Assembly: GCA_958451915.1 (NCBI GenBank)
Contig: CAUDRX010000063.1
Location: forward strand, 1 to 12,006
Length of the DNA stretch: 12,006 bases
Direction of reading: 5' to 3'
From: an uncultured Peptococcaceae bacterium
GTDB taxonomy: Bacteria > Bacillota > Peptococcia > Peptococcales > Peptococcaceae
Program-made: the position numbers and the translations under genes
The notes under the pieces: generated by a model
The model's input: the letters and a program-made list of their open reading frames with translations, nothing else
The model's database searches: none
What the model was told of the DNA's origin: nothing
Shown: piece after piece, positions 5,858 to 11,464 of the stretch
How the letters are laid out: every line of letters begins with the position of its first letter
Numbering within the stretch: the stretch's first letter is position 1

Positions 5858-5863
5858 ATTATA
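5858..5863 (-). promoter_or_regulatory. Possible -10 box before the GP88-like gene
   Basis: On the minus strand TATTATAATAAGGA contains TATAAT. The 17-bp-spaced -35 position reads TTATAG, a weak match. If used, transcription would start near 5851, inside the AAGGAAGGAG sequence, removing most of it from the mRNA. Confidence 0.45.
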
Positions 5864-5894
5864 ATACTACGAGACCAGTCCTATAAATCGGACA

Positions 5895-6680
5895 TCAAGC
5901 CGTTTCTAGCGCCATTCGATTGATAGTCACAACTAACTCGTTGACACGGTTTCTATCGATGGTGTCCGGCAAAGCAGTGTTCGCCTTATCGTACTGCAGG
6001 CGCTTTTCATATTCTTTGTGGAAATCTTTTACATCGTGCTTGATATAACCGTTGGCAGCCTGGAATTCACCGTTTCGAGCCATCATTAACAGGTCGTGGT
6101 TCTCCGCCCGATTCGTAATGATCTCTCCCTTTTCCAGAATATCAAAGACCATAAGGTAAAGACGAATCATATTCATAATGGTTTTGTTCATTCGCTTCTT
6201 TGTGATCTGATCTTCTGGGTGTTGATTACACCATTCGCCCAAAGTGACTGCCTTCTTGAACAATTTATCTGCAAAGCCACCAAACGAATACACGACCTGT
6301 CTGGACAGGAACAACTTCTTATTATCCATCAAAAGCTTTGTGGCCGGATGATAGCTGATGACAAGATCGTCAGCATTTCCAAGCTGCTCCAGCATGTTCG
6401 GATTGCCGCTGCACATTAGCTTAACTGCTTTATTGAAACTGAATACCGTTGTATCAGTAGTTTCATCGACCCAGTGATCGAACGTGTCCATGCCAAGCAG
6501 CTCATGTTCTGTGTTAAGTGCGACACCCCTGATATCAACGTCTGACCCTTCCACATTCGTTCCATAGGCGTGGCTGCCGCCAATGGTCAAAAACATCACT
6601 TGCTTGCCCAAATGCGGATTGGTGCGCAGAAAATTATACGGTTCACTTGCAATGATCAACTGCAATTCCTCTCGTGTCAT
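5895..6680 (-). CDS. RlaP-like nucleotidyltransferase (DNA polymerase beta superfamily), 261 aa
   Basis: The N-terminal half carries the nucleotidyltransferase signature of the RlaP family (RNA ligase-associated, PF10127-type): IGGSHAYGTNVEGSDVDIRG at residues 33-52, with the G-S nucleotide-binding turn and the metal-binding pair D47 and D49. The C-terminal half is helical (MNKTIMNMIRLYLMVFDILE and neighbours) and resembles the helical bundle that follows this domain. The length is normal for the family. The family occurs beside RNA ligases in bacteria and is frequent in phages; a role in RNA or tRNA end repair is suspected but not proven. No ligase is visible in this window. The ATG start follows GAGGTG. 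The upstream gene ends 15 bases before it, so it is the tail of the operon that starts at the right. It ends with TGA at 5895. Confidence 0.87.
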   Translation of the reverse strand: MTREELQLIIASEPYNFLRTNPHLGKQVMFLTIGGSHAYGTNVEGSDVDIRGVALNTEHELLGMDTFDHWVDETTDTTVFSFNKAVKLMCSGNPNMLEQLGNADDLVISYHPATKLLMDNKKLFLSRQVVYSFGGFADKLFKKAVTLGEWCNQHPEDQITKKRMNKTIMNMIRLYLMVFDILEKGEIITNRAENHDLLMMARNGEFQAANGYIKHDVKDFHKEYEKRLQYDKANTALPDTIDRNRVNELVVTINRMALETA

Positions 6681-6695
6681 TTTTTATCACCTCAC

Positions 6696-7274
6696 TCAAC
6701 CATCAATACTTTCCAAGATTTCACCCTGATAGCGATGATAACTATAGCCATCTGTAAACGTCTCGATCATATATGTAAGATCATCGAACGAAAATTCGCC
6801 GGGATCGATCTTGAGCTCCGGAATAGTGTCAAAATCAATATCGCAATCCTCGCCAAGTTCATCCCGCAGAGATTCGTCCGAATCATACCACCAGAAAACC
6901 GAGTTGCAAATCATTTCGTTATCAAAATCAATGATCAAGTCGCCCTCAGACCAGTATTTTTGCTTGTCCATTACCTGCTCAGAGATTGCAACAAGACCAT
7001 CGTTGCGGGAGCCATCGTCCTTAAACTCAACATTCGGGAAACGCTTATTGAACTCCGGCTTATCCTCAAAATCGATACATCCCCCATTGGACTCCATGAA
7101 GCGAACGATACGCAGGATCAATTCGTCCTTTGACGTGGTATCTTCCCATTTGACATTTTTAAGGATCTTCTGAGCTTCGTCCAGTGCGCTGGTTGTATAT
7201 GCAGACCAGTGATAATAGATCGTGGCGATATCCTCATCAAACGCATGGACCGTAATAACCAACCGCTGTCCCAT
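6696..7274 (-). CDS. Unknown acidic protein, 192 aa
   Basis: No known domain was recognised. The protein starts MGQRLVITVHAFDEDIATIY with alternating strand-like hydrophobics, then has a helix (TTSALDEAQKILKNV) and becomes very acidic toward the C terminus (YDSDESLRDELGEDCDIDFD). No membrane segment is present. The ATG (7272-7274) overlaps the TAA of the HTH gene as TAATG, and GAGGAG lies ten bases upstream, so translation is coupled. Its acidity would fit a DNA mimic or an inhibitor protein, but that is only a suggestion from charge. Confidence 0.85.
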   Translation of the reverse strand: MGQRLVITVHAFDEDIATIYYHWSAYTTSALDEAQKILKNVKWEDTTSKDELILRIVRFMESNGGCIDFEDKPEFNKRFPNVEFKDDGSRNDGLVAISEQVMDKQKYWSEGDLIIDFDNEMICNSVFWWYDSDESLRDELGEDCDIDFDTIPELKIDPGEFSFDDLTYMIETFTDGYSYHRYQGEILESIDG

Positions 7275-7588
7275 TATTTCAACTCTCCTCTTTCGTACAG
7301 TCGCTTTTTATATTCTTTTGACCTTCGATGCGCTTCCCGCATTGTTTCTGCATCCGGGCGATAATACATCCAGTGTGTTCTGTTGTATTCATCGTTCTTT
7401 CGTTTTGCCCGCTGATCGACAATGAGCGAAATCGTTTTGTGCGAGACATTGTACTCCCGCGCCAGACCCCGGAGTGAGTATTCACCGGTTTCAAACTTAC
7501 GGGCGATTTCTTCCTTTTTGGCCTTGGTCAACTTCACCCGACGATCCTGAGTTTCTGATAGCCGACAGGTTTGCCACTTGCTTGCCAA
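7274..7588 (-). CDS. Helix-turn-helix DNA-binding protein, 104 aa, TTG start
   Basis: Residues 17-58 form a homeodomain-like helix-turn-helix of the Hin/transposase type: RRVKLTKAKKEEIARKF, then YSLRGLAREYNVSHKTISLI (37-56), with the turn at REYNVSH. The C-terminal third is strongly basic (HRRSKEYKKRLYERGELK), which may add DNA contacts. The start is TTG at 7586-7588. Its ribosome binding site GGAGG lies in the last codons of the preceding gene, eight bases before the TTG, which supports this start; no in-frame ATG gives a complete HTH. It is translationally linked on both sides (preceding stop immediately before the TTG, following ATG overlapping its TAA). It is probably a phage transcription regulator; the target is unknown. 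Confidence 0.85.
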   Translation of the reverse strand: MASKWQTCRLSETQDRRVKLTKAKKEEIARKFETGEYSLRGLAREYNVSHKTISLIVDQRAKRKNDEYNRTHWMYYRPDAETMREAHRRSKEYKKRLYERGELK

Positions 7589-7759
7589 TCAATCATCCTC
7601 CGATTCCGCGAACGCCGATTCAAACTCGTCCTCATAGCTTTCGAGCTCTCCGTTATCATACTTTGCCAGAGCCTGCTGCATTGCATCGTCTGTATCTTTT
7701 GCATCCTTGATATGTACTTCATAATAGCGATTTGCTGTAATATATACTGTGTATCCCAT
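7589..7759 (-). CDS. Small unknown acidic protein, 56 aa
   Basis: The start is the ATG at 7757-7759, seven bases after AAGGAGG; an in-frame start 12 codons earlier lies before that site. The product begins MGYTVYITANRYYEVHIKDA and ends in a glutamate/aspartate-rich tail (ELESYEDEFESAFAESEDD). It looks like a beta-strand pair followed by a helix with an acidic tail, without signal or membrane segment. Its 3' end carries the ribosome binding site of the HTH gene. The pattern 'DTDDAMQQALAKYDNGE' resembles small phage accessory proteins, but no family can be named. Confidence 0.8.
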   Translation of the reverse strand: MGYTVYITANRYYEVHIKDAKDTDDAMQQALAKYDNGELESYEDEFESAFAESEDD

Positions 7760-7773
7760 CTTGCCACCTCCTT

Positions 7774-8052
7774 TTAACAATGACAGAGCAACCACGAAAC
7801 CAGATCATCATGCTTGAACCAGCCCGCCGGGAACCCGCGCCAGTTGTTTTTATCCGTCCAGCTCCTGGATTTCATCTGGCCGATTTGCTGAAGCTCTACT
7901 GAAAGACGCACCATGAATTTCTTGCAGTCCGCTTTATTCTTCATTGCTGTTTGCATTACAAAATTATCCTGCAGCTTGCCATTGACGACCTCACAGATTG
8001 CACATGGACAGTTGTGACAGTTCTTTTCGGCGCACATTAAACAGGGCGACAT
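7774..8052 (-). CDS. Cys-rich N-terminal knuckle protein, 92 aa
   Basis: The first 20 residues hold six cysteines (C4, C7, C12, C15, C17, C20) in the order CxxC-x4-CxxCxC-xx-C, with H13 among them; this points to a bound zinc ion or a small Fe-S site. A helical part follows (NKADCKKFMVRLSVELQQI), then a Trp-rich end (SRSWTDKNNWRGFPAGWFKHDDLVSWLLCHC) with two more cysteines and a histidine. There is no signal peptide. The ATG at 8050-8052 follows AAGGAGG. The HD-domain gene ends 12 bases upstream and the 56-residue gene starts 14 bases downstream, so all are in one transcript. The function is unknown; the knuckle suggests nucleic-acid or protein binding. Confidence 0.82.
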   Translation of the reverse strand: MSPCLMCAEKNCHNCPCAICEVVNGKLQDNFVMQTAMKNKADCKKFMVRLSVELQQIGQMKSRSWTDKNNWRGFPAGWFKHDDLVSWLLCHC

Positions 8053-8064
8053 TATAATCCCTCC

Positions 8065-8625
8065 TTACACACCAGCAATATGACTGGCCATCATATCTGC
8101 CGTGTGAGTCCACAGCACATTCTGATACTGGCTAATGGCCCGACCATAATACTTCCATTCGTTCGTATCTGTCTCATATGCCCCCATATGCCATCGAATA
8201 CACGCGACTTCTTCCTCTGTCAGGGTGATAATACTCGCCAGCATACAGATAGATTTTTCACCATGATGACTGAAAATAGAGTCATTCAGATACTCATATG
8301 TTCCTTTATCCGGGATAAAAAGATACTGATCTGTTTTGCAAACGTCATGCAGCAGCCCAATTAGATACGGAGAGCGTGGATTTTCCCATTTCAGTCCTAA
8401 TTTATCTGTCAACGAAACAAGAGCCTTCACAACAGCAATGCTATGCTCGGCTAAACCACATGGATGAGAGCCATGATATTTTGCAGATGCAGGAGCTACC
8501 CAAAAATTATGTTCGTTCAGCCATTGGGTGAGTTTGATATAATCATCCCATGTCAGATATTTCTTCAGATCTTCATAGATCTCATTTTTAAGCTCAGTCT
8601 GCTTCTTTTCGATTTCTTCGTTCAT
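8065..8625 (-). CDS. HD-domain phosphohydrolase, 186 aa
   Basis: This is a metal-dependent HD-superfamily protein. Visible ligands are H61 (LAEHSIAVV), the H93-D94 pair in GLLHDVCK, H120/H121 (FSHHGEKS), H146 (IRWHMGAYE) and D177 (THTADMMA), in the order expected for this superfamily. Members hydrolyse nucleotides, cyclic nucleotides or alarmones; the substrate cannot be told from the sequence. The start is the second ATG (8623-8625), seven bases after AAGGAG; the ATG two codons earlier is too close. The gene is preceded by an 8-codon mini-frame with its own ribosome binding site. Similar stand-alone HD proteins occur in Clostridial mobile elements and phages. A role in nucleotide pool control or in destroying a defence second messenger fits the neighbourhood but is inference. 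Confidence 0.87.
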   Translation of the reverse strand: MNEEIEKKQTELKNEIYEDLKKYLTWDDYIKLTQWLNEHNFWVAPASAKYHGSHPCGLAEHSIAVVKALVSLTDKLGLKWENPRSPYLIGLLHDVCKTDQYLFIPDKGTYEYLNDSIFSHHGEKSICMLASIITLTEEEVACIRWHMGAYETDTNEWKYYGRAISQYQNVLWTHTADMMASHIAGV

Positions 8626-8643
8626 ACCCATTCTCCTTTCAAT

Positions 8644-8670
8644 TCAGCAATATCGACCTTTACTGGCCAT
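8644..8670 (-). CDS. Possible 8-residue mini-frame before the HD gene
   Basis: ATG at 8668-8670 follows AGAGGTG by five bases and encodes MASKGRYC before TGA. It ends 18 bases before the HD gene's start. It may be a leader peptide, a decayed gene start or chance. Confidence 0.3.
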   Translation of the reverse strand: MASKGRYC

Positions 8671-8683
8671 AATTGCACCTCTT

Positions 8684-8938
8684 TTATAAATGATAAATCT
8701 GCAAAGTATCCTTATAGTCATAACCAACAACAAACATTGTTGTATCGTCTCCATCTACGTGTGGTTCACGATCCTCGTCTTCGTTGTCATCTTTCCATGT
8801 TTTATAGTAATCCCAATATGTGCGTTGAACGCATTTCTGCATTTCTTTTTGCGCTGCATCGAAACTTTCAAACTGATTCACATTGGCGACATAAGCCGAA
8901 GTTGTTTCGCTCTCATAAATATTGATAAGTAAAAACAT
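8684..8938 (-). CDS. Unknown small acidic protein, 84 aa
   Basis: The start is the ATG at 8936-8938 after GGAGG at eight bases. The protein begins MFLLINIYESETTSAYVANV (strand-turn-strand) and continues with a helix (SFDAAQKEMQKCVQRTYWDYY), an acidic loop (DDNEDEDREPHVDGDD) and a closing strand (TTMFVVGYDYKDTLQIYHL). This resembles small phage proteins of an alpha-beta fold, but I cannot name the family. There is no membrane segment. It lies between two mini-frames in the small-gene part of the operon. Confidence 0.82.
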   Translation of the reverse strand: MFLLINIYESETTSAYVANVNQFESFDAAQKEMQKCVQRTYWDYYKTWKDDNEDEDREPHVDGDDTTMFVVGYDYKDTLQIYHL

Positions 8939-8953
8939 ATTGCACACCTCCAA

Positions 8954-9016
8954 CTAAATTATTCTGGCGGCGGTTATGTCTGCCCCAGTACCGCCAATCA
9001 CCTGGCATTCGGACAT
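8954..9016 (-). CDS. Possible 20-residue reading frame
   Basis: ATG at 9014-9016 overlaps the TAA of the 8-codon frame upstream as TAATG and encodes MSECQVIGGTGADITAARII before TAG at 8954. It has no ribosome binding site of its own, so it would depend on coupled translation. Its DNA also forms an inverted repeat (GGCGGT/ACCGCC, 15-base loop), an alternative reason for its sequence. Confidence 0.3.
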   Translation of the reverse strand: MSECQVIGGTGADITAARII

Positions 9017-9042
9017 TAGCCGAAAATAATAATCTCTTCCAT
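9016..9042 (-). CDS. Possible 8-residue mini-frame
   Basis: ATG at 9040-9042 lies six bases after GAGGTG, which overlaps the stop of the 62-residue gene. It encodes MEEIIIFG before TAA. The good ribosome binding site is the main support. Confidence 0.3.
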   Translation of the reverse strand: MEEIIIFG

Positions 9043-9045
9043 TGA

Positions 9046-9234
9046 TTACACCTCAAGATCAATATCAAAAGAAGCAGTCCCGTCTTCGTTCTCCCGATAA
9101 TTCATTTCAGCGAGAGAGTCCATACACTCCTTTAACCTCTTTTGCGTGTTCTCTACATCCGGATGGCTTAGAAGATACCGGAGTCGTTTTGCTCCATCAG
9201 CACTCAAAATAATATCTTCATTAACGTAGTGCAT
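9046..9234 (-). CDS. Unknown small protein, 62 aa
   Basis: The ATG at 9232-9234 directly follows the stop of the nicotinamidase gene, and its GAGGA ribosome binding site lies in that gene's last codons, so translation is linked. The product begins MHYVNEDIILSADGAKRLRY, is mostly helical (LRYLLSHPDVENTQKRLKECMDSL) and ends with a short strand and acidic tail (ASFDIDLEV). No family was recognised. By position it is the last member of the tightly coupled NAD operon, so a role linked to NAD metabolism is possible but not shown. Confidence 0.8.
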   Translation of the reverse strand: MHYVNEDIILSADGAKRLRYLLSHPDVENTQKRLKECMDSLAEMNYRENEDGTASFDIDLEV

Positions 9235-9235
9235 T

Positions 9236-9817
9236 TTATTCCTCGTTCACGATCTCAATCTGGCACATCTTCATAGCTGCCAGTGCATTCTTGTGGGACT
9301 CAGGAGTCACACCGGCACAGCAACTTGCATCCACAATGATAGGAACCTCAGGTAGTGCTGCCTTAAGCAGAAGCGCGTTCGAAATGACGCAGATATCCGT
9401 GCAGAGGCCGACCAGAGTAATGGAATTGATCTTAAAATCTGCCATTCCTCCAATTGTAGAGAAATGAGAGTCGCATAAATCTTCCATCAGCAATGTCGAA
9501 CCGAAAGTTCTCTTTTCATAAATTTTTGCTTGTGGATCTTTCATTTCAGGCAAAAGATCATATTCAATCTCGTCAACAAACAACCAGCCCCTCGTATGTT
9601 CAATACAATGTTTTACAGGAAGATGTTTGCCTTCCTGAGTTTCGAGGTAGTTGTCATAATGCGTATCCTGCGTATACAGAATTTCACCCTTCCAGTTCTT
9701 GATCTTCTCCACGACCTTCGGCACAATCGCCTGAGCTTCTGGAGTACCAAGAGCGCCAGTAACAAAATCGTTCTGCATATCGACAACAATCAAGACATCA
9801 ACCTTTGTCTTTTCCAT
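9236..9817 (-). CDS. pncA: Nicotinamidase-type cysteine hydrolase (isochorismatase fold), 193 aa
   Basis: It is predicted to convert nicotinamide to nicotinate and ammonia. The catalytic triad of the family is present: D13 in VVDMQNDF, K102 in YEKRTFGS, and the nucleophile C143 in GLCTDICVISNA. The metal-site region QDTHYDNYLETQEGKHLPVKHC (from residue 50) supplies D51, H53 and further histidines (H65, H70), which favours nicotinamidase over isochorismatase. A C-terminal helix-strand (HKNALAAMKMCQIEIV) completes the fold; the length is normal. The ATG directly follows the TAA of the DUF3307-like gene, with GGAG in that gene's end. It shares the operon with NAMPT and NadE, which strongly supports NAD salvage. 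A related hydrolase with another amide substrate cannot be excluded. Confidence 0.85.
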   Translation of the reverse strand: MEKTKVDVLIVVDMQNDFVTGALGTPEAQAIVPKVVEKIKNWKGEILYTQDTHYDNYLETQEGKHLPVKHCIEHTRGWLFVDEIEYDLLPEMKDPQAKIYEKRTFGSTLLMEDLCDSHFSTIGGMADFKINSITLVGLCTDICVISNALLLKAALPEVPIIVDASCCAGVTPESHKNALAAMKMCQIEIVNEE

Positions 9818-10225
9818 TTAATTCACTCCAATCATAAAAAGTATAATCGTAAATCCGATCTGAAGAATGTGAAGAATCTGATCTATAAACAAACTGATCG
9901 TCAGATCATTTGCTTTTTCATTGTCTATTTCAGCATGAACCTTTGTATTTATGACAAGCAATCCAGTCCACCATATCAAACCATGATATAAACCTGTTTC
10001 TTTCCATGCCCACACAGAATACACAAGCAGCGGGAGCATCGTGGTGAACGACCATTGAAAAGCATGTTCGTATAGAGCAATCCTCCAATCGTGTTTGTAC
10101 AGATCCTGTGGATAATTTTCTTTCCACCATTTCTTCTGTTTGAATTGCGCCAGAATTCCTTGTGTATGATAATCATCATAAATATGAAACCATATCATAC
10201 TTAAAAACAGTACAATCCAAATCAT
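9818..10225 (-). CDS. DUF3307-like integral membrane protein, 135 aa
   Basis: The sequence has about four hydrophobic segments (residues 1-13, 58-74, 82-95 and 116-133) and the polar signature of DUF3307-type proteins: FHIYDDYHTQGILAQFK (13-29), a histidine-bearing YKHDWRIALYEH, and VHAEIDNEKAN (96-106) followed by DQILH (115-119). Conserved His, Asp and Gln inside or beside membrane helices suggest ligand or metal binding, but the family function is unknown. The ATG overlaps the TAA of nadE (TAATG), and the nicotinamidase ATG follows its TAA without gap, so it is made in step with these enzymes. A role in uptake of nicotinamide, nicotinate or ammonia would fit the position; this is inference. 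Confidence 0.72.
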   Translation of the reverse strand: MIWIVLFLSMIWFHIYDDYHTQGILAQFKQKKWWKENYPQDLYKHDWRIALYEHAFQWSFTTMLPLLVYSVWAWKETGLYHGLIWWTGLLVINTKVHAEIDNEKANDLTISLFIDQILHILQIGFTIILFMIGVN

Positions 10226-10989
10226 TAGAATAACCAGTCAAACGGGTTTGAACTATATGTCGGCATCGGAAGCTGCTTGAACGTGTTTGCCTCGTGCATC
10301 CGATCGATCTTGGCAGCCGTAGCACTATCGCCACCGAAGTCACCAGTACGAATATATTTGTCGAGGAATTCATAGGTGAAGCCGAAATTATCCTCGTCGG
10401 TTTTGCCAGTCAGCCCATCTGCGGGTGCTTTCTCGATGAACTTTTCAGGAAGACCAAGTTCACGACCAACAGCCTTTACTTCGGTGACGGTCAGCTTGCC
10501 GAGAGGACTGAATTGACCAGCTCCATCGCCAAATAGCGTAGCCCAGCCGACATAGTCCTCTGAATAGTTACACGTGTTAGCCACTCGCCCATTCATACTC
10601 TGAGATACCATGAACAGAGTTGCCATACGGATTCGTGCCGGCAGATTCACACGAGCCTGCTTGGAATCACACAGCCCGGCTGCCCGTCCATTGGCCAGCA
10701 GCGTATTCACAGCCTCTGCGATATTGATCTCGAACGACTTGATGCCAAGATGCTTAACTAGTTCCCGCGCCACATCGATATCGCTCTGAGCGCCCTGGGG
10801 CATCAAAACACCGATTACACGGCCATTGCCCAGCGCTTCACAGCACAAAGCAGCCACGATACTGGAATCCTTGCCACCAGAGATGCCGATCACCGCATTG
10901 CAATCAGGACCATTCTTGCGGAAATAGTTCCGAATCCACTCGACGATTTCATCCTTGGTTTTTGCTGCGTCAAATTCATACTTGCGCAT
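10225..10989 (-). CDS. nadE: NH3-dependent NAD+ synthetase, 254 aa
   Basis: It amidates nicotinate adenine dinucleotide to NAD+ using ATP and ammonia. The ATP-pyrophosphatase P-loop SGGKDSS is at residues 37-43; further family landmarks are VIGVLMPQGAQSDIDVA, the helix NLPARIRMATLF (112-123), CNYSEDYVGWATLFGDGAGQFSPLGKL split across 140-166, and APADGLTGKTDEDNFGF near 188-204. No glutaminase domain is present, and 254 residues matches the ammonia-dependent form. The ATG has GGAGGG eight bases upstream, inside the end of the macro-domain gene, whose stop is one base away. The nicotinamidase in the same operon releases ammonia and starts the deamidated route that NadE finishes; the two middle enzymes (nicotinate phosphoribosyltransferase and NaMN adenylyltransferase) are not in the window. 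Confidence 0.95.
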   Translation of the reverse strand: MRKYEFDAAKTKDEIVEWIRNYFRKNGPDCNAVIGISGGKDSSIVAALCCEALGNGRVIGVLMPQGAQSDIDVARELVKHLGIKSFEINIAEAVNTLLANGRAAGLCDSKQARVNLPARIRMATLFMVSQSMNGRVANTCNYSEDYVGWATLFGDGAGQFSPLGKLTVTEVKAVGRELGLPEKFIEKAPADGLTGKTDEDNFGFTYEFLDKYIRTGDFGGDSATAAKIDRMHEANTFKQLPMPTYSSNPFDWLF

Positions 10990-10990
10990 A

Positions 10991-11464
10991 TTATTTACCC
11001 TCCAATCTCCACAGTTCTACGTCAACGTCTTTAAATGTAAAATCGATGATTTCTTTCACAAGCAGCCATTTTGCGCCACCACGAACACAGCCGATTCCAT
11101 ACGGCATAGCCACTTTGACTCCTGATGCCTTGGCGATTTTGGCCACTTCTTTGAATGCTTCAAACAGTGCGCCAACAGACGTGTACTGCTTTCCGTCATA
11201 TCCATAACCGTTCTGACCGAAGCAATTGACGATCCATCGGGAACCTTTTTCATCAACTGGAACCATCTGAGCGACACCCAGCATTCGTTCAGGACAATCC
11301 TTGTTGCTTTCGCAGTAAGTGTGATATTCCTCGTACACCTTTGGATACCGCTCACGAACTTCTTTGGCAACACCAGACCCCATAACGCCCTGACAATTCA
11401 CCTGATGACAGATGATCTTAGCGTCAGAATCAAACACATTACCTTCTTTGATTACAACAGCCAT
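10991..11464 (-). CDS. Macro-domain protein (ALC1/TARG1-like), 157 aa
   Basis: A single macro domain, expected to bind ADP-ribose or a derivative. The first ligand loop is HQVNCQGVMGSGVAKEVRER (20-39), with N23 and the G-V-M-G-S-G turn (27-32); the second is MPYGIGCVRGGAKW (120-133). The tail VDVELWRLEGK matches the ALC1/TARG1-like branch, which removes ADP-ribose from proteins or DNA in other organisms. The aspartate that TARG1 uses for catalysis after GIGC appears replaced here (CVRGG), so binding, or a different chemistry such as ADP-ribose-1''-phosphate removal, is possible. The start is the ATG at 11462-11464, which overlaps the TAA of the NAMPT gene as TAATG with GGGAGG nine bases upstream. 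It sits between NAMPT and NadE, linking ADP-ribose handling to NAD+ rebuilding. Confidence 0.9.
   Translation of the reverse strand: MAVVIKEGNVFDSDAKIICHQVNCQGVMGSGVAKEVRERYPKVYEEYHTYCESNKDCPERMLGVAQMVPVDEKGSRWIVNCFGQNGYGYDGKQYTSVGALFEAFKEVAKIAKASGVKVAMPYGIGCVRGGAKWLLVKEIIDFTFKDVDVELWRLEGK

Noticed and set aside
6570..7133. Long plus-strand open frame (187 codons), and others such as 8464-8925 and 9530-9991
   Set aside because: They lie opposite well-supported minus-strand genes with ribosome binding sites and recognisable domains or clear operon spacing; they have no such support themselves.
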